A stretch of DNA of 63,111 bases from Amazonocrinis nigriterrae CENA67 (GCF_016056305.1 NZ_JAECZC010000013.1:1-63111), one strand, 5' to 3'. Shown: positions 18,801 to 29,686, counted from the first letter of the stretch. Notes: a model not told the origin generated them from the sequence alone. Translations and numbers: made by a program.

Positions 18801-20560
18801 GACATCACCAACTTTTCCCGTAAAGGATCAATAGCTGGGTTAGTCACCTGGGCAAACCGCTGTTTGAAATAGTCATAGAGCAAGTGAGGTTTTTCTGACA
18901 ACACCGCTAGAGGAATATCATCCCCCATGCAGAAAGTCGCCTCAGAACCTGTAGCTGCCATTGGTTGAATCACCATTTCTACATCTTCTGAGGTGTAACC
19001 AAAGGCAAGTTGATGTTGCAGCCAGGTTTGTCTATCAAGTGTGTCAGTTGTCAGGTGTCCATTGTCAGTTGCTTTATGTCCATTGCCATTGACAGCGGTC
19101 TGATGTCCGTTACCGTTGTCAGTTGCCTGATGTCCGTTGCCATTGACAGCGGCTTTATGTCCATTACCGTTGTGACCGTTGACAATTTGCTTGAGTTCTT
19201 GACGGTACTGTTGCAGCCATTTTCCATAAGGTTGTTGCTTGGCGATGCGCTGCTTAATCTCCCAATTTTTCAGCACTTCATGATTTACCAAGTCCACGGC
19301 AATCATTTGCCCTGGGCCAAGTCTACCTTTCTCGATAATGTCGGCTTCTTTTAAGTCAACTACACCTGCTTCGGAAGCGACAATGATGTAATCATCTTTG
19401 GTGATGGCGTAACGCGCTGGTCTTAAGCCATTGCGGTCTAGTGTTGCACCGACTTTTTTGCCGTCGCTAAATACTAGAAGTGCTGGGCCGTCCCACGCTT
19501 CTTGCAGACCACTGTAATATTCGTAAAAATCGACAATTTCTGGATAGTCATGCAAAGATGGTTGATTTTGGTAAGCCTCTGGCACCATAATCATTAAGGC
19601 TTCCAAAGGGCTGCGTCCAGAACGCACGAGTAATTCAAGTACGTTGTCTAGGGTGGCTGAGTCGCTGTTGTCAATGTGAACTAGGGGCTTGAGTTCGTTG
19701 ACTCGATCGCCCCATATTGGATGAGTCAGGGTAGCTTCTCTGGCCATCATCCAGTTGATGTTACCCAACAAAGTATTAATTTCGCCGTTGTGTCCCAAAA
19801 GCCGCATCGGTTGCGCTAAGGGCCATTTGGGCATAGTGTTAGTACTAAAACGGCGATGATAAACTGCAAAAGCACTCTTGTAAGCTGGATTTTTTAAATC
19901 CTCATAAAATTCTCCCAAGACAGCAGAACGCACCATCCCTTTGTAAACAATTGTGCGGCTTGATAACGAGCAGATATAAAACTCGTCTGAAATACTATTA
20001 CCTGCTTTACCAATGCGACGACGAGTGATGTATAACTGCCGTTCCAGTTCATCACCACTTTGTTCAACTGCCAGAAAAACCTGTTCTATCTGGGGTTGGT
20101 TTTCTCTTGCTTGCACTCCCAATAAATCAGGCTGTACCGGCACTACTCGCCAGCCCAGTACAGTCAATTTTTCTTGTGCAGCTACCAATTCAACTGCTTG
20201 CTTAACTCTTTGGGCTACTTCTTTGTCTTGCGGTAAAAACATCATTCCTACAGCTATATTGCTGTCGGATGAATCTACTAATTTTTCTGGAAAATAATCT
20301 TTTTGAAACAAATCCCAAGGAATAGCTGTCAATATGCCTGCACCATCACCAGAATCTTGGTCTGCACTACAACCACCGCGGTGTTCCAAGCAAGTCAAAG
20401 CAGCTAAGGCTTTTGTCACAATTTCGTGGCTGGCTTGATTTTGTCGATGAGCAATAAAACCCACACCACAAGCATCTCTTTCCTCAACTAACCATTTTTG
20501 TCCTTGGTAGATATCTGAAAATGTCATTTTTTGCAATTGATTCATCGATTGATCGTTCAT
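15824..20560 (-). CDS. glsF: Ferredoxin-dependent glutamate synthase
   Basis: A 1578-residue enzyme that converts glutamine plus 2-oxoglutarate to two glutamates, the second half of the GS-GOGAT ammonium-assimilation cycle. Cys31 in [12 protein letters not shown] is the class II glutaminase nucleophile after N-terminal processing; the FMN domain carries [12 protein letters not shown] and [12 protein letters not shown]; the 3Fe-4S cysteines are in [15 protein letters not shown] (about 1197-1211); a glutamate-synthase C-terminal beta-helix follows. No gltD lies next to it, which favours the ferredoxin-dependent form over the NADPH type. Odd: residues about 460-510 are a low-complexity [16 protein letters not shown] insert. 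No canonical GTA-N8-TAC NtcA box was found by eye upstream. Confidence 0.95.
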   Translation of the reverse strand: MNDQSMNQLQKMTFSDIYQGQKWLVEERDACGVGFIAHRQNQASHEIVTKALAALTCLEHRGGCSADQDSGDGAGILTAIPWDLFQKDYFPEKLVDSSDSNIAVGMMFLPQDKEVAQRVKQAVELVAAQEKLTVLGWRVVPVQPDLLGVQARENQPQIEQVFLAVEQSGDELERQLYITRRRIGKAGNSISDEFYICSLSSRTIVYKGMVRSAVLGEFYEDLKNPAYKSAFAVYHRRFSTNTMPKWPLAQPMRLLGHNGEINTLLGNINWMMAREATLTHPIWGDRVNELKPLVHIDNSDSATLDNVLELLVRSGRSPLEALMIMVPEAYQNQPSLHDYPEIVDFYEYYSGLQEAWDGPALLVFSDGKKVGATLDRNGLRPARYAITKDDYIIVASEAGVVDLKEADIIEKGRLGPGQMIAVDLVNHEVLKNWEIKQRIAKQQPYGKWLQQYRQELKQIVNGHNGNGHKAAVNGNGHQATDNGNGHQTAVNGNGHKATDNGHLTTDTLDRQTWLQHQLAFGYTSEDVEMVIQPMAATGSEATFCMGDDIPLAVLSEKPHLLYDYFKQRFAQVTNPAIDPLREKLVMSLKVELGERGNLLEPKPEYARRLKLESPVLTEAELEAVKLSGFATAELSTLFAIANGPEGLKAAVQALQAQAAESVRAGAKILILSDRAGEGIGTEYSYIPPLLAVGAVHHHLIQEGLRMKTSLIVNTAQCWSTHHFACLIGYGAGAVCPYMALDTVRDWWFDSKTQQFMERGKLAAITLEQAIANYRKAVESGLLKILSKMGISLLSSYQAAQIFEAIGIGGDLLELGFKGTTSRIGGLSVSELAQEVLSLHSKAFPELTVKKLENLGFVQYFPKGEYHMNNPELAKALHKAVDGKNYDHYEVYKKHLENRPVTALRDLLDFTSDRQPIPLEQVESVTEIVKRFCTGGMSLGALSREAHEVLAIAMNRIGGKSNSGEGGEDPVRYTVLNDVDESGHSPTLPHLKGLQNGDTASSAIKQVASGRFGVTPAYLSSAKQIEIKIAQGAKPGEGGQLPGPKVSNYIAMLRRSKPGVTLISPPPHHDIYSIEDLAQLIFDLHQINPRAQVSVKLVAEVGIGTIAAGVAKANADIIQISGHDGGTGASPLSSIKHAGSPWELGLSEVHRVLMDNKLRDRVILRVDGGLKSGWDVVTAALMGGEEFGFGSIAMIAEGCIMARICHTNNCPVGVASQKEELRKRFTGIPEHVVNFFYFIAEEVRSLLARLGYRCLSEVIGRADLLKVRPDVHLSKTQGLNLNCLLQLPDTKENRSWLVHEEVHSNGPVLDDELLADSDIQAAIRYQSSVSKTLPIVNTDRTVGARLAGAIASQYGDSGFEGQINLNFQGSVGQSFGAFNLPGITLTLEGEANDYVGKGMHGGEIIIKPPANATYNPAQNVIVGNTCLYGATGGFLFANGLAGERFAVRNSKGVAVIEGAGDHCCEYMTGGVIVVLGKVGRNVAAGMTGGLAYFLDEDDSFPELVNREIVKVQRVITEAGEKQLRELIQTHSDRTGSPKAKMILQNWQEYLSKFWQLVPPSEADGPEANPPLTDRQLSSV

Positions 20561-21328
20561 AGCGCATTCCTGAAATATTGAGTCACAAATTTTGCCACTA
20601 CTTGTGAGGAAAAATTTCTAAATTACATCCTGGGAAAATTCATAAATTACCGAAATTTAGGGAAAAAAAATTTTAACTTCGGTTTTTAGTTTTTGCTCAC
20701 CTGTGTTAAAATCAATGCGTTATTTATTTGTGTATTTATGCTGTGTTAGACAAATTACCTTTAACCTGAAAGTCTGTTCTCTATATTTTGATATGTTGAT
20801 GCTAGGTGTTTTTTCAATTTTCTTTTCCCAAATGAGACGCCTTAGTTGAAGCAAGTTAGGGTTACTTGCAACAAAATTAAAATTGAAAAACCAGTGTTTT
20901 GAGAGTAGAATTTATCCTGATTCTGCAACAGAATCAGCGTATTACACTACATACCCATTTGACAATTCCTAAATATCTCTGTTGTCGTCTATATTTTTGT
21001 TGATTAGTTTTTACCACTTGTGATACTACCAGTTCAACCCCACTTAAGTGGCAACAATAGTGACCATCGGTGAGGATGGAATAAATATATTAATCCAGTT
21101 TTGATTCACAAGATTACTATGTATCCTATGGTGGCAATTAGTGCTTTTTAAAACACTCAATTACAGTGGTTGTGGTAGAAAAATTGCTTGTTGGGTTCTA
21201 TAAGAGACAACAAGCCAATATATAGATTATCACGTTTATTCAAAAGTTAAATCACTCTTTTTTAAGATTTCCCAATAATTAGTCAATCTGTGCCTTGGGT
21301 GATAACTTTCAAAAGTACTTAGTAATTT
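20561..21328. other. Divergent intergenic region
   Basis: Separates glsF from the glycosidase gene. AT-rich; an 8-bp inverted repeat GCTTGTTG/CAACAAGC at 21186-21215 is the only structure noted. I checked each GTA by eye and found no GTA-N8-TAC site. Confidence 0.5.
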
Positions 21329-23359
21329 ATGGTAAAAATGAAGAATTGTTGCTACCAACAAGACCACAGTGCTGTTGCCAATCAGTTTAACCATAGGTTT
21401 TTCAGGGCTATTGTGTCGCCCATCATTGCGACATTACTGTGCTTGTCTAGTACCTGGGAAGCGAATCCCCAGCAATCCCCAACAAATACTAAACCAATCC
21501 CAAGGGAAATTTCACCGTCCCCAACACCCCCTTTGACAGGGGTATCATCTTCTGGTAGCCAAATTTCCTTGAATGGACGTACATTACCAGGGAATTGGTT
21601 GCAGCAATCGGTAAAGGCAGGTAGGGTTACAACTTATCTCAGTGATGGCCCATTCCGGCAATTAATCGGCGTAGATTTCCTAAATACCAGTAATCCAGCC
21701 AGACAACCAGTAGCATGGTTTTCGTCAGCCAACAAGCCAGTAGTTTTAGCCACCAGGCTGTTGGGAGGATATCGCTATCTCAATATTACTAATTTTGCTC
21801 AAGCAGCAGGATGGCAGTTGCAAATTAATGGCAATACCTTGGTGATTGCTACCCCAAAAGCGCAAGTGATAAACATTCTTGAGAGTCAACAACCTGTCGC
21901 TTCGAGTGTTACGCCTTTGCAGCCAGCCCGCCTCGTGATTGATTTAGATCGTCCAACACCTTGGCAAATTACACAAGGAGAACTAATCAAAAGACCTCAA
22001 ACACTAACCCCTGATCCTGATACAGTCACGCCTAAATCTTCCACACAACCAAATAGAGAGTGGATAATTACCCTCGATGGAACAGCCGATCCCAGCTTAA
22101 TCCAACGCTACGCTCCTCCACCACTAGCACCGCTACCAACATCATCACCAGAACCACCCAAACAATTACCAGCAGCACCAGAACCTGAAGCGCTGATTCA
22201 AAAAGTTGAAGTAGTCAATAACCAAACAGTTATTAGTCTTAGCGTTCCTTTTGGCCTGTCTCCTCAAATCAACACCGTAGCTAACCCTAATCGCCTCATT
22301 ATCGATATTCGCCCTGATGCGATGGTACAGCGGGATATTACTTGGGCATCAGGATTACGCTGGCGACAACAATTTATCAATTTAGATACAGAACGTTTTC
22401 CTGTAGTGTGGCTAGAAATCAATCCCCGCAAAGTTGGATTAGCATTGAAACCCATTTGGACAAACCCAGACACATTAACAGGTACAGCCCCTATCATTCA
22501 AACAGCACAACGGTACTTAGCAGCAGCAGCAATTAATGGTGGTTATTTTAACCGCAATAATAAATTACCCTTGGGGGCACTGCGTCGGGATAATCAGTGG
22601 TTATCAGGCCCAATTCTCAACCGAGGTGCGATCGCTTGGAATGATTCAGGACAATTTTACTTTGGTCGTCTCACTTTAGAAGAAACTTTAATCGCCCCCA
22701 ATAACCTACGGTTGCCAATTATATTTCTCAACAGTGGTTATGTCCAAAGTGGTATTGCCCGCTACACGCCAACATGGGGGTTTAGTTACACTCCACTGAC
22801 TGACAACGAAATTATTATTGTTGTTCAGAAAAACCAAGTTACGCATCAATTATCGGCAGGTAAAGCTGGTGAGACTGCTGTTCCCATTCCCCAAGATGGC
22901 TACCTATTAACCCTACGTGGAAATGCTGTGAGTGATGCATTACAATTGCCTGTTGGCACTACAGTTACTATTTCCAGTAGCACTACTCCTGCTAATTTTA
23001 ACCTTTACCCCTACATTGTCGGAGCTGGGCCACTTTTAGTACAAAATGGTCAAATAGTCCTTGATGCCAAAGCCGAAAAGTTCAGCAATGCCTTTATTGC
23101 CGAAAAAGCTATTCGTAGCGGTATTTGCACAACAGCAACAGGTAAACTACTGATTGCTGCCGTGCATAACCGTGCTGGTGGCCCTGGCCCAACCTTGGCA
23201 GAACACGCTCAATTAATGAAGCTTCTGGGGTGTGTTGATGCCCTAAATTTGGATGGTGGTAGTTCAACCAGTTTATATCTAGGAGGGCAGCTACTTGACC
23301 GTTCTCCCAGTACAGCTGCTCGTGTCCATAACGGAATTGGCATTTTCTTAAGAAAATAA
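21329..23359 (+). CDS. Exported phosphodiester glycosidase (NAGPA domain) protein
   Basis: A 676-residue protein with an N-terminal signal or anchor (about 24-45: FFRAIVSPIIATLLCLSS), a Pro/Ser-rich linker, a copper-amine-oxidase-like N-terminal region (SLNGRTLPGNWLQ onward), two AMIN-like beta segments (ARLVIDLDRPTPWQI; NRLIIDIRPDA), and a C-terminal NAGPA/DUF2233 domain from about residue 380. The latter shows AAINGGYFNRNNKLPLGAL, PYIVGAGPLLVQNGQ and the signature ALNLDGGSSTSLYL. NAGPA-domain enzymes cleave sugar-phosphodiester bonds; the AMIN-like parts suggest binding to the cell envelope. Likely acts on a surface glycan or teichoic-like phosphodiester in the periplasm. Monocistronic. The start may be ATG 21329 or 21338. 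Confidence 0.85.
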   Translation: MVKMKNCCYQQDHSAVANQFNHRFFRAIVSPIIATLLCLSSTWEANPQQSPTNTKPIPREISPSPTPPLTGVSSSGSQISLNGRTLPGNWLQQSVKAGRVTTYLSDGPFRQLIGVDFLNTSNPARQPVAWFSSANKPVVLATRLLGGYRYLNITNFAQAAGWQLQINGNTLVIATPKAQVINILESQQPVASSVTPLQPARLVIDLDRPTPWQITQGELIKRPQTLTPDPDTVTPKSSTQPNREWIITLDGTADPSLIQRYAPPPLAPLPTSSPEPPKQLPAAPEPEALIQKVEVVNNQTVISLSVPFGLSPQINTVANPNRLIIDIRPDAMVQRDITWASGLRWRQQFINLDTERFPVVWLEINPRKVGLALKPIWTNPDTLTGTAPIIQTAQRYLAAAAINGGYFNRNNKLPLGALRRDNQWLSGPILNRGAIAWNDSGQFYFGRLTLEETLIAPNNLRLPIIFLNSGYVQSGIARYTPTWGFSYTPLTDNEIIIVVQKNQVTHQLSAGKAGETAVPIPQDGYLLTLRGNAVSDALQLPVGTTVTISSSTTPANFNLYPYIVGAGPLLVQNGQIVLDAKAEKFSNAFIAEKAIRSGICTTATGKLLIAAVHNRAGGPGPTLAEHAQLMKLLGCVDALNLDGGSSTSLYLGGQLLDRSPSTAARVHNGIGIFLRK

Positions 23360-23360
23360 G

Positions 23361-23450
23361 GGACTGGGTATTGGGTATTAGGGATTGGGGATTGAGATTT
23401 ATAACCATACCTCTTTCCCATGCCCCATTCCCCATTCCCTTTTTAAAGTT
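23361..23450. repeat. GGGATTGGG-type and CCCATTCCCC repeats
   Basis: Degenerate GGGTATTAGGGATTGGGG words at 23366-23393 and complementary CCCCATTCCCCATTCCC at 23422-23438 after the glycosidase gene; same vocabulary as at 29740, 44270 and 60388. Confidence 0.65.
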
Positions 23451-23656
23451 CGGAACAAGCCGCCATTTGACTTGATGAAGACTTAGTGTAGACACAATAG
23501 TTTTAGTAGTAGTTGTTTACACTCCCAAACTTGATTTTGCTATGTTTAGCAAGGTGGAACTGAATTGCTGATTTTTACGGTTGCAAGATTGCGCCAGATT
23601 TTTCCATCAATGGTTAAGAGTAATGACAGTTTGTTATGTCTCCAAACGAGGTAACT

Positions 23657-24076
23657 ATGGCTCAATATCAAGAAACCACACAAATTAACGCTCTGCCCCT
23701 ATCCACCGCCATCACTAACCGAGGCGTTGCTGCTACTGAACTGCGTCCTTGGGGTTCTTTTACTGTTTTGGAAGAAGGGCGCGGATACAAAATCAAGCGC
23801 ATCGAAGTCAAGCCTGGACACCGCCTCAGTCTCCAAATGCATCATCACCGCAGCGAACATTGGATTGTTGTATCTGGTACAGCTAGGGTAGTTTGCGGTG
23901 ATAAAGAAGTACTGCTGGGCAATAATCAGTCAACTTATGTACCTCAATGTACATCTCATCGTCTAGAGAATCCTGGCGTAATTCCCTTGGTGTTAATTGA
24001 AGTACAAAATGGTGAATACTTAGGTGAAGACGATATTATTCGTTATCAAGATGACTATGCTCGTACTGAAAAGTAA
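23657..24076 (+). CDS. Cupin mannose-6-phosphate isomerase (type II PMI C-terminal domain)
   Basis: A 139-residue single-domain cupin. RPWGSFTVLEEGRGYKIKRI and KPGHRLSLQMHHHRSEHWIV give the cupin 1 motif with metal ligands His62-64 and His68 region; TSHRLENPG and VPLVLIEVQNGEYLGEDDI complete cupin 2 and match the C-terminal isomerase domain of bifunctional mannose-1-phosphate guanylyltransferase/PMI (type II). As a stand-alone domain it would interconvert fructose-6-P and mannose-6-P for GDP-sugar supply, consistent with the glycosyltransferases nearby. ATG 23657 is preferred because GAGG lies six bases upstream; ATG 23636 would add seven residues. Confidence 0.88.
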   Translation: MAQYQETTQINALPLSTAITNRGVAATELRPWGSFTVLEEGRGYKIKRIEVKPGHRLSLQMHHHRSEHWIVVSGTARVVCGDKEVLLGNNQSTYVPQCTSHRLENPGVIPLVLIEVQNGEYLGEDDIIRYQDDYARTEK

Positions 24077-24428
24077 AACTCAGTATAGAAATAATCAAGG
24101 TGTAACGGCTTAGCGCTAAAAACGAAATAACACAACTGTGCCAACCGTCTTAGGTCATAACTGCGCGCAAAATGTCCCTACCTAGTCTAGGCAGGGATAT
24201 TTTACTGTTATAGGACTTATACCAATTCGCAATTCGCAAGCGGGTTCGCCGTTAGGCGTTCTCGTTCCCAAGGGAGAGGGTTCCCACTTTCTTAGAGTAG
24301 CCGCGCCAAGCGTCTACAGCACTCAACACTTTGCTATATAGCGAGATATTTAAACTAAGTCATGCGGTAGCTGAAGCTGATAATGTGTAATATTTAAAAT
24401 GGGGTATTCTATTGCCAAAACTAATTCC
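24077..24428. other. Intergenic region with terminator and repeat
   Basis: Carries the terminator at 24175-24205 and a GCGGGTTCGCCGTTAGGCG-type repeat at 24239-24320 related to sequence in the left end of the insertion sequence (3648). Confidence 0.6.
24175..24205 (+). terminator. Intrinsic terminator after cupin PMI gene
   Basis: TCCCTACC pairs with GGCAGGGA around TAGTCTA (11 bp in all with one mismatch), followed by TATTTTACTG. It is about 100 nt after the stop codon. Confidence 0.7.
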
Positions 24429-24752
24429 ATGATTAATCTGAGTCCAGCAGCCGTCAGTGAAATTGGGCGATTAAAGTCAAAGCAGCCAAATGCCTTGCTT
24501 AGATTAGCAGTTAAACCAGGTGGTTGTTCCGGTTTGTTTTATGATATGTCCTTTGATGAAACGGTAAAAGCTGATGATCGCCTCTTTGACCTCAATGGCA
24601 TTCAAGTAGTCATAGATGCCGAAAGCTTAGATTATGTCAATGATTTAGCCTTGGATTATTCCGAAGATTTGATGGGCGGAGGTTTTCGCTTCCATAACCC
24701 CCAAGCGATCGCCACCTGTGGCTGTGGCAATTCCTTCTCGGTTAGTCAATAG
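24429..24752 (+). CDS. A-type Fe-S cluster carrier (IscA/SufA/HesB family)
   Basis: A 107-residue protein with the three family cysteines: Cys33 in KPGGCSGLFYDMSF and Cys97 and Cys99 in ATCGCGNSFSVSQ at the C-terminus. These proteins carry iron or Fe-S clusters to apo-proteins in the cytosol, in cyanobacteria in support of the SUF system and photosynthetic Fe-S proteins. I choose ATG 24429, which starts the usual MINLSPAAVSEI; ATG 24399 would prefix ten unusual residues. It stands alone upstream of the str cluster, separated by repeats. The exact subfamily is not resolved. Confidence 0.9.
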   Translation: MINLSPAAVSEIGRLKSKQPNALLRLAVKPGGCSGLFYDMSFDETVKADDRLFDLNGIQVVIDAESLDYVNDLALDYSEDLMGGGFRFHNPQAIATCGCGNSFSVSQ

Positions 24753-24789
24753 TCAATAGTCAGTTGTGAGCGGTAAAAAACAACTGACC

Positions 24790-24900
24790 TTTACGGGTGA
24801 CGCTCACAGGCTCGCGCTAACGCTCTTGATATCGGCAGTTGCGCGGCTGTCTCTTAACCGCAAGGGCGCACTGCCTCACTACTGACAACTGACAAATCTC
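24790..24900. repeat. Composite TTACGGGTGACGCTC / GGCAGT...ACTGCC repeat
   Basis: TTTACGGGTGACGCTCACAG leads into a GGCAGT (24834-24839)...ACTGCC (24870-24875) inverted repeat, flanked on both sides by CAACTGAC words. A second composite copy at 30240-30440 has the same order. It lies in the region upstream of rpsL. Confidence 0.7.
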
Positions 24901-24982
24901 AATTGACATAAAACCATAAAAAAAGCTATAATCAGGATTTGTTAAAACTTAGACCTCTAAGCAGCTTCACGCGCTGTGACTC

Positions 24983-25369
24983 ATGCCAACAATACAGCAA
25001 CTCATACGTAATGAACGCGAAAAAGCGCGTCAGAAAACCAAGTCTCCAGCTCTGAAGCAATGCCCACAAAGACGGGGTGTTTGTACCAGAGTATACACAA
25101 CTACACCTAAAAAGCCTAACTCAGCTCTACGCAAAGTAGCAAGGGTCAGACTGACTTCTGGATTTGAAGTTACAGCCTACATTCCAGGAATCGGTCATAA
25201 CTTACAAGAGCATTCCGTTGTGATGATTCGTGGCGGTCGGGTTAAGGACTTACCAGGTGTGAGATATCACATTATCCGTGGTACTTTGGATACAGCTGGA
25301 GTCAAAGACCGCAAACAAGGTCGCTCCAAATATGGAACCAAGCGCCCGAAAGAGGGAGCTAAAAAGTAA
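24983..25369 (+). CDS. rpsL: 30S ribosomal protein S12
   Basis: A 128-residue S12 protein: [20 protein letters not shown], the conserved [19 protein letters not shown] loop (streptomycin-sensitivity region around Lys43), and the [20 protein letters not shown] segment near the decoding centre. The wild-type Lys is present in PKKPNS. First gene of the str cluster. No Shine-Dalgarno sequence is visible before the ATG. The 356-nt space to rpsG is unusually long for this operon and contains a possible hairpin terminator or attenuator. Confidence 0.98.
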   Translation: MPTIQQLIRNEREKARQKTKSPALKQCPQRRGVCTRVYTTTPKKPNSALRKVARVRLTSGFEVTAYIPGIGHNLQEHSVVMIRGGRVKDLPGVRYHIIRGTLDTAGVKDRKQGRSKYGTKRPKEGAKK

Positions 25370-25725
25370 AATAGAGGCGATTAATCGTGTTTGAGCCGAT
25401 TAACCGTCTCACCCGTAAGGGTAAAAAAGCAGAAAAGCAATTTGTGTTGGCTTTTCAATAAATCAAGCTGCACCCTTGAGAGGGCGAGCAAATCTAGGGA
25501 ATTTTAGGTAGCATCCTGTAAGTGACAGCAGTATTTTGAGCGAAATCTTAAGGTTTTTAATGTTGTCGCCTTGTATGTCTAAATTGTGGGCAACAAGTTA
25601 ATTTGTCAGCTGTGCTGCAACTGTAGAAAAAATTAAGTTAAGTCTGAGCGGAGGCTGTCACCGCTTAGAGTCCAGTGTTTGATAGCATATAATTTCGTTG
25701 CCAAATCTGAATTAAAGGTTGAAGT
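25370..25725 (+). other. Long rpsL-rpsG spacer with hairpins
   Basis: Holds a possible stem GAAAAGC (25432-25438)/GCTTTTC (25450-25456) followed by AATAAATC, preceded by a CCCGTAAGGG mini-hairpin near 25412. These could attenuate or process the str transcript. No gene seen. Confidence 0.45.
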
Positions 25726-26196
25726 ATGTCTCGTCGTGGTGTTATTCAAAAGCGCCCAGTTCCGCCTGACTCAGTGTATAACAGTCGCCTTGTGAGCATG
25801 ATCATCAGGCGGATTATGCGTCATGGAAAGAAATCCCTAGCAGCACGTATCGTTTATGATGCGCTGAAAACTGTTGAGGAACGCACTGGAAACCCTGCTT
25901 TAGAAACCTTTGAAAGAGCGGTGCGGAATGCAACGCCTTTAGTAGAAGTAAAAGCTCGCCGAGTCGGCGGTGCAACATATCAAGTACCAATGGAAGTGCG
26001 TTCAGACCGGGGAACCACCCTCGCACTACGTTGGCTAGTACAATTTTCCAGGTCTAGACCAGGCCGCACAATGGCAAGCAGATTGGCCAATGAATTACTT
26101 GACGCTGCCAACGAAACCGGGAATGCAATTCGCAAGCGGGAAGAAACACACCGCATGGCGGAAGCTAACAAAGCCTTTGCCCACTATCGTTACTAA
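25726..26196 (+). CDS. rpsG: 30S ribosomal protein S7
   Basis: A 156-residue S7 protein starting [20 protein letters not shown] and containing [40 protein letters not shown] and the C-terminal [13 protein letters not shown]. It nucleates assembly of the 30S head by binding 16S rRNA and contacts the E site. Length is normal for bacteria. Second gene of the str cluster; a 139-nt spacer with a doubled 13-mer motif separates it from fusA. Confidence 0.98.
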   Translation: MSRRGVIQKRPVPPDSVYNSRLVSMIIRRIMRHGKKSLAARIVYDALKTVEERTGNPALETFERAVRNATPLVEVKARRVGGATYQVPMEVRSDRGTTLALRWLVQFSRSRPGRTMASRLANELLDAANETGNAIRKREETHRMAEANKAFAHYRY

Positions 26197-26203
26197 GTAA
26201 AGA

Positions 26204-26237
26204 AGCGATATATCGTACTTATAGAGCGATATATCGT
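26204..26237. promoter_or_regulatory. Paired 13-mer AGCGATATATCGT, 21 bp apart
   Basis: AGCGATATATCGT occurs at 26204-26216 and again at 26225-26237. Each copy contains the palindrome CGATATATCG, and the copies are exactly 21 bp apart (two helical turns). It lies in the rpsG-fusA spacer, 99 bp before fusA. A form expected of a cooperative operator, or of repeat duplication. Confidence 0.4.
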
Positions 26238-26335
26238 GAAATTACAAAAATTAAAGACGGTTTTCCGTAGAGTATAGAATCTTAACAAAGAGTAATATAC
26301 AAGATATCATGAGGCAAAAACTATAGGAGGCTACT

Positions 26336-28414
26336 GTGGTACGTACAAACCCGCTAGAGAGAGTACGCAATATCGGTATTGCGGCGCATATAGATGCGGG
26401 CAAGACAACAACAACAGAGAGAATATTGTTTTACTCTGGGATAATTCATAAAATTGGTGAAGTTCACGAAGGAACTGCTGTAACAGACTGGATGGATCAA
26501 GAGCGGGAGCGGGGAATCACCATCACTGCCGCTGCAATCAGTACCAGTTGGAAAGATCATCAAATAAACATTATCGATACTCCAGGTCACGTAGACTTCA
26601 CGATTGAAGTTGAACGTTCCATGCGCGTGTTGGATGGTGTAATCGCAGTATTTTGTTCTGTGGGCGGCGTGCAACCACAATCTGAGACAGTGTGGCGGCA
26701 AGCAGACCGTTACAAAGTGCCTCGCATAGCCTTTGTGAATAAAATGGATCGCACAGGAGCGGACTTTTATAAAGTTCATGGTCAAATGCGCGATCGCCTG
26801 CGTGCCAACGCCATTGCTATCCAACTGCCAATTGGTAGTGAAAATGATTTTAAGGGTATTGTTGACTTGGTACGGATGCGTGCATATATATACGCCAACG
26901 ACCAAGGCACTGATATTCAAGAAACAGATATTCCAGCAGAATTGCAAGACAAAGCTGAAGAATACCGCACCCAACTGATAGAAGCGGTGGCAGAAACAGA
27001 CGACGATCTGATGAGCAAGTACTTCGAGGGCGAAGAACTAACAGAAGACGAAATCCGTACTGCCCTGCGTAAAGGCACAATTGCGGGTACTATTGTGCCA
27101 GTACTTTGCGGTTCAGCATTCAAAAACAAAGGCGTGCAGTTGATGCTGGATGCAGTTGTAGATTACCTGCCAGCACCAATTGATGTACCACCAATTCAAG
27201 GTGCGCTGCCAAATGGCGACACTGTAGAGCGTCGGGCTGATGACAACGAACCCCTATCAGCTTTGGCATTTAAAATCATGGCTGACCCTTACGGTCGCCT
27301 GACCTTCGTTCGCGTTTACTCTGGTGTCCTGAAAAAAGGTAGTTACGTTCTCAACGCTACTAAGAACAAAAAAGAACGGATTTCCCGTTTGGTGGTATTA
27401 AAAGCAGATGAAAGACTAGATGTCGAAGAGCTGCGAGCAGGTGACTTAGGGGCTGCGTTGGGGTTAAAAGACACCTTGACAGGTGACACATTATGTGATG
27501 AAGGGTCACCAGTAATTCTGGAATCTCTATTCATTCCTGAGCCTGTAATCTCGGTGGCGGTTGAACCCAAAACCAAGAACGACATGGATAAACTATCCAA
27601 GGCTCTGCAATCTCTTTCAGAAGAAGATCCAACCTTCCGGGTCAGCGTCGATCCAGAAACCAACCAAACAGTAATTGCAGGGATGGGAGAACTCCACCTG
27701 GAAATCCTGGTAGACCGCATGTTGCGTGAATTTAAAGTGGAAGCAAATGTTGGTGCGCCACAAGTAGCTTACCGCGAAACAATTCGCAAACACGTCACCA
27801 GAGTCGAAGGTAAGTTTATCCGCCAAAGTGGTGGTAAAGGTCAATACGGTCACGTTGTGATCGATTTGGAGCCAGGAGAACCCGGTACGGGCTTTGAATT
27901 CGTATCCAAAATTGTCGGTGGTGTTGTACCTAAAGAGTACATTGGCCCCGCAGAACAAGGAATGAAAGAAAGCTGCGAATCTGGTATTTTAGCCGGATAT
28001 CCGCTAATTGATGTCAAAGCAACACTAGTCGATGGGTCATACCACGATGTAGACTCTTCGGAAATGGCCTTCAAAATTGCTGGTTCAATGGCAATGAAAG
28101 AGGCAGTATTAAAAGCTTCACCCGTACTCTTAGAGCCTATGATGAAAGTTGAGGTAGAAGTTCCCGAAAACTTCCTTGGGGATGTTATGGGCGACCTCAA
28201 TTCCCGTCGTGGGCAAATTGAGGGCATGGGATCTGAACAAAGCATTGCTAAAGTGACTGCTAAAGTCCCATTGGCAGAAATGTTTGGCTACGCCACCGAT
28301 ATCCGGTCGAAGACCCAAGGTCGCGGCATCTTCTCAATGGAGTTTAGCCACTACGAAGAAGTGCCTCGCAACGTGGCTGAGGCAATCATTGCAAAAAGCA
28401 AAGGGAACGCTTAA
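26336..28414 (+). CDS. fusA: Elongation factor G
   Basis: A 692-residue translational GTPase driving ribosomal translocation. Domain I shows the P-loop [13 protein letters not shown] (about 17-29), the DxxG motif in DTPGHVDF and NKMD in [12 protein letters not shown]; domains II-V follow with [20 protein letters not shown] and [20 protein letters not shown] start with a consensus AGGAGG five bases upstream. The gene is co-directional with rpsG and tuf (22-nt gap), the standard str order. Intact and of normal length. Confidence 0.98.
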   Translation: MVRTNPLERVRNIGIAAHIDAGKTTTTERILFYSGIIHKIGEVHEGTAVTDWMDQERERGITITAAAISTSWKDHQINIIDTPGHVDFTIEVERSMRVLDGVIAVFCSVGGVQPQSETVWRQADRYKVPRIAFVNKMDRTGADFYKVHGQMRDRLRANAIAIQLPIGSENDFKGIVDLVRMRAYIYANDQGTDIQETDIPAELQDKAEEYRTQLIEAVAETDDDLMSKYFEGEELTEDEIRTALRKGTIAGTIVPVLCGSAFKNKGVQLMLDAVVDYLPAPIDVPPIQGALPNGDTVERRADDNEPLSALAFKIMADPYGRLTFVRVYSGVLKKGSYVLNATKNKKERISRLVVLKADERLDVEELRAGDLGAALGLKDTLTGDTLCDEGSPVILESLFIPEPVISVAVEPKTKNDMDKLSKALQSLSEEDPTFRVSVDPETNQTVIAGMGELHLEILVDRMLREFKVEANVGAPQVAYRETIRKHVTRVEGKFIRQSGGKGQYGHVVIDLEPGEPGTGFEFVSKIVGGVVPKEYIGPAEQGMKESCESGILAGYPLIDVKATLVDGSYHDVDSSEMAFKIAGSMAMKEAVLKASPVLLEPMMKVEVEVPENFLGDVMGDLNSRRGQIEGMGSEQSIAKVTAKVPLAEMFGYATDIRSKTQGRGIFSMEFSHYEEVPRNVAEAIIAKSKGNA

Positions 28415-28436
28415 TTAAAAAAGGAAACGAGCATTC

Positions 28437-29666
28437 ATGGCACGCGCAAAGTTTGAAAGAACTAAAACCCACGTTAACATCGGTACCATTGGCCACGTTG
28501 ACCACGGTAAAACAACATTAACAGCAGCTATCACCATGACCTTGGCAGCTTTGGGTCAAGCCCAAGCAAAAAAATATGATGAAATCGATGCTGCTCCTGA
28601 AGAAAAGGCACGGGGTATTACCATCAACACAGCTCACGTTGAGTATGAAACTGAAAAACGCCACTATGCTCACGTAGACTGTCCAGGACACGCTGACTAT
28701 GTGAAGAATATGATCACAGGTGCAGCCCAAATGGATGGAGCTATCCTTGTAGTTGCTGCTACCGATGGGCCTATGCCCCAAACTCGTGAACACATTCTGT
28801 TAGCACGTCAGGTGGGTGTTCCTAAGCTAGTAGTCTTCTTAAATAAAGAAGACATGATGGAAGATGAAGAACTGCTAGAGTTGGTAGAACTAGAACTGAG
28901 AGAACTTTTAACAGAGTACGGTTTTGATGGTGATGATATTCCCATCATTAGAGGTTCAGGTCTACAAGCTCTCGAAGCAATGATCGCCAATCCTAAAACC
29001 AAACGTGGAGAAAATCCCTGGGTAGATAAAATCTATGCACTCATGGACGCTGTAGATACTTACATTCCTGACCCAGAACGCGATATTGATAAGCCCTTCC
29101 TGATGGCTGTAGAAGACGTATTCAGCATCACAGGTCGTGGTACTGTGGCTACTGGACGTATCGAACGCGGCAAAGTTAAGATTAACGAAACCGTCGAGCT
29201 AGTTGGTATTAGAGATACTCGTAGCACTACCGTCACCGGAATCGAGATGTTTAAGAAGAGTCTCGATGAAGGTATGGCTGGTGATAACGCCGGTGTACTT
29301 TTGCGTGGTCTGAAAAAAGAAGATATTGAGCGTGGTATGGTGCTGGCAAAACCTGGTTCCATTACCCCTCACACCGAATTTGAAGGTGAAGTATACGTGC
29401 TTACTGAAAAAGAAGGTGGTCGTAAGACTCCATTTTTCACAGGCTATCGTCCTCAGTTCTACGTGCGGACAACTGATGTAACTGGTACTATCCAATCGTT
29501 TACATCGGATGCAGGCGAAGCAGTGGAAATGGTAATGCCAGGCGATCGCATTAAGGTGACTATACAACTGATCAACCCGATCGCCATCGAGCAAGGGATG
29601 CGCTTCGCTATTCGCGAAGGCGGTCGCACCATCGGTGCTGGTGTCGTCTCTAAAATTCTCAAGTAG
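28437..29666 (+). CDS. tuf: Elongation factor Tu
   Basis: A 409-residue EF-Tu that delivers aminoacyl-tRNA to the ribosome. GTPase motifs: [14 protein letters not shown] (P-loop), [12 protein letters not shown] (DxxG) and FLNKEDMM (NKxD, with Glu-Asp). Domains II and III follow ([29 protein letters not shown]). The about ten-residue insert [20 protein letters not shown] after NKED is usual for cyanobacteria and plastids. It follows fusA by 22 nt and ends at a strong terminator, so it closes the transcription unit ahead of rpsJ. Confidence 0.98.
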   Translation: MARAKFERTKTHVNIGTIGHVDHGKTTLTAAITMTLAALGQAQAKKYDEIDAAPEEKARGITINTAHVEYETEKRHYAHVDCPGHADYVKNMITGAAQMDGAILVVAATDGPMPQTREHILLARQVGVPKLVVFLNKEDMMEDEELLELVELELRELLTEYGFDGDDIPIIRGSGLQALEAMIANPKTKRGENPWVDKIYALMDAVDTYIPDPERDIDKPFLMAVEDVFSITGRGTVATGRIERGKVKINETVELVGIRDTRSTTVTGIEMFKKSLDEGMAGDNAGVLLRGLKKEDIERGMVLAKPGSITPHTEFEGEVYVLTEKEGGRKTPFFTGYRPQFYVRTTDVTGTIQSFTSDAGEAVEMVMPGDRIKVTIQLINPIAIEQGMRFAIREGGRTIGAGVVSKILK

Positions 29667-29686
29667 CACCTTTTTGATTCCATAAC

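Noticed and set aside
19010-19354. 114-codon frame antisense to the glutamate synthase repeat insert
   Set aside because: Repetitive shadow of the NGNGH coding repeat.
20561-21328. NtcA site for glsF
   Set aside because: Every GTA in the region was checked by eye; none is followed by TAC after eight bases.
26354-26974. 206-codon frame antisense to fusA
   Set aside because: Shadow of the conserved EF-G sequence; no independent evidence.
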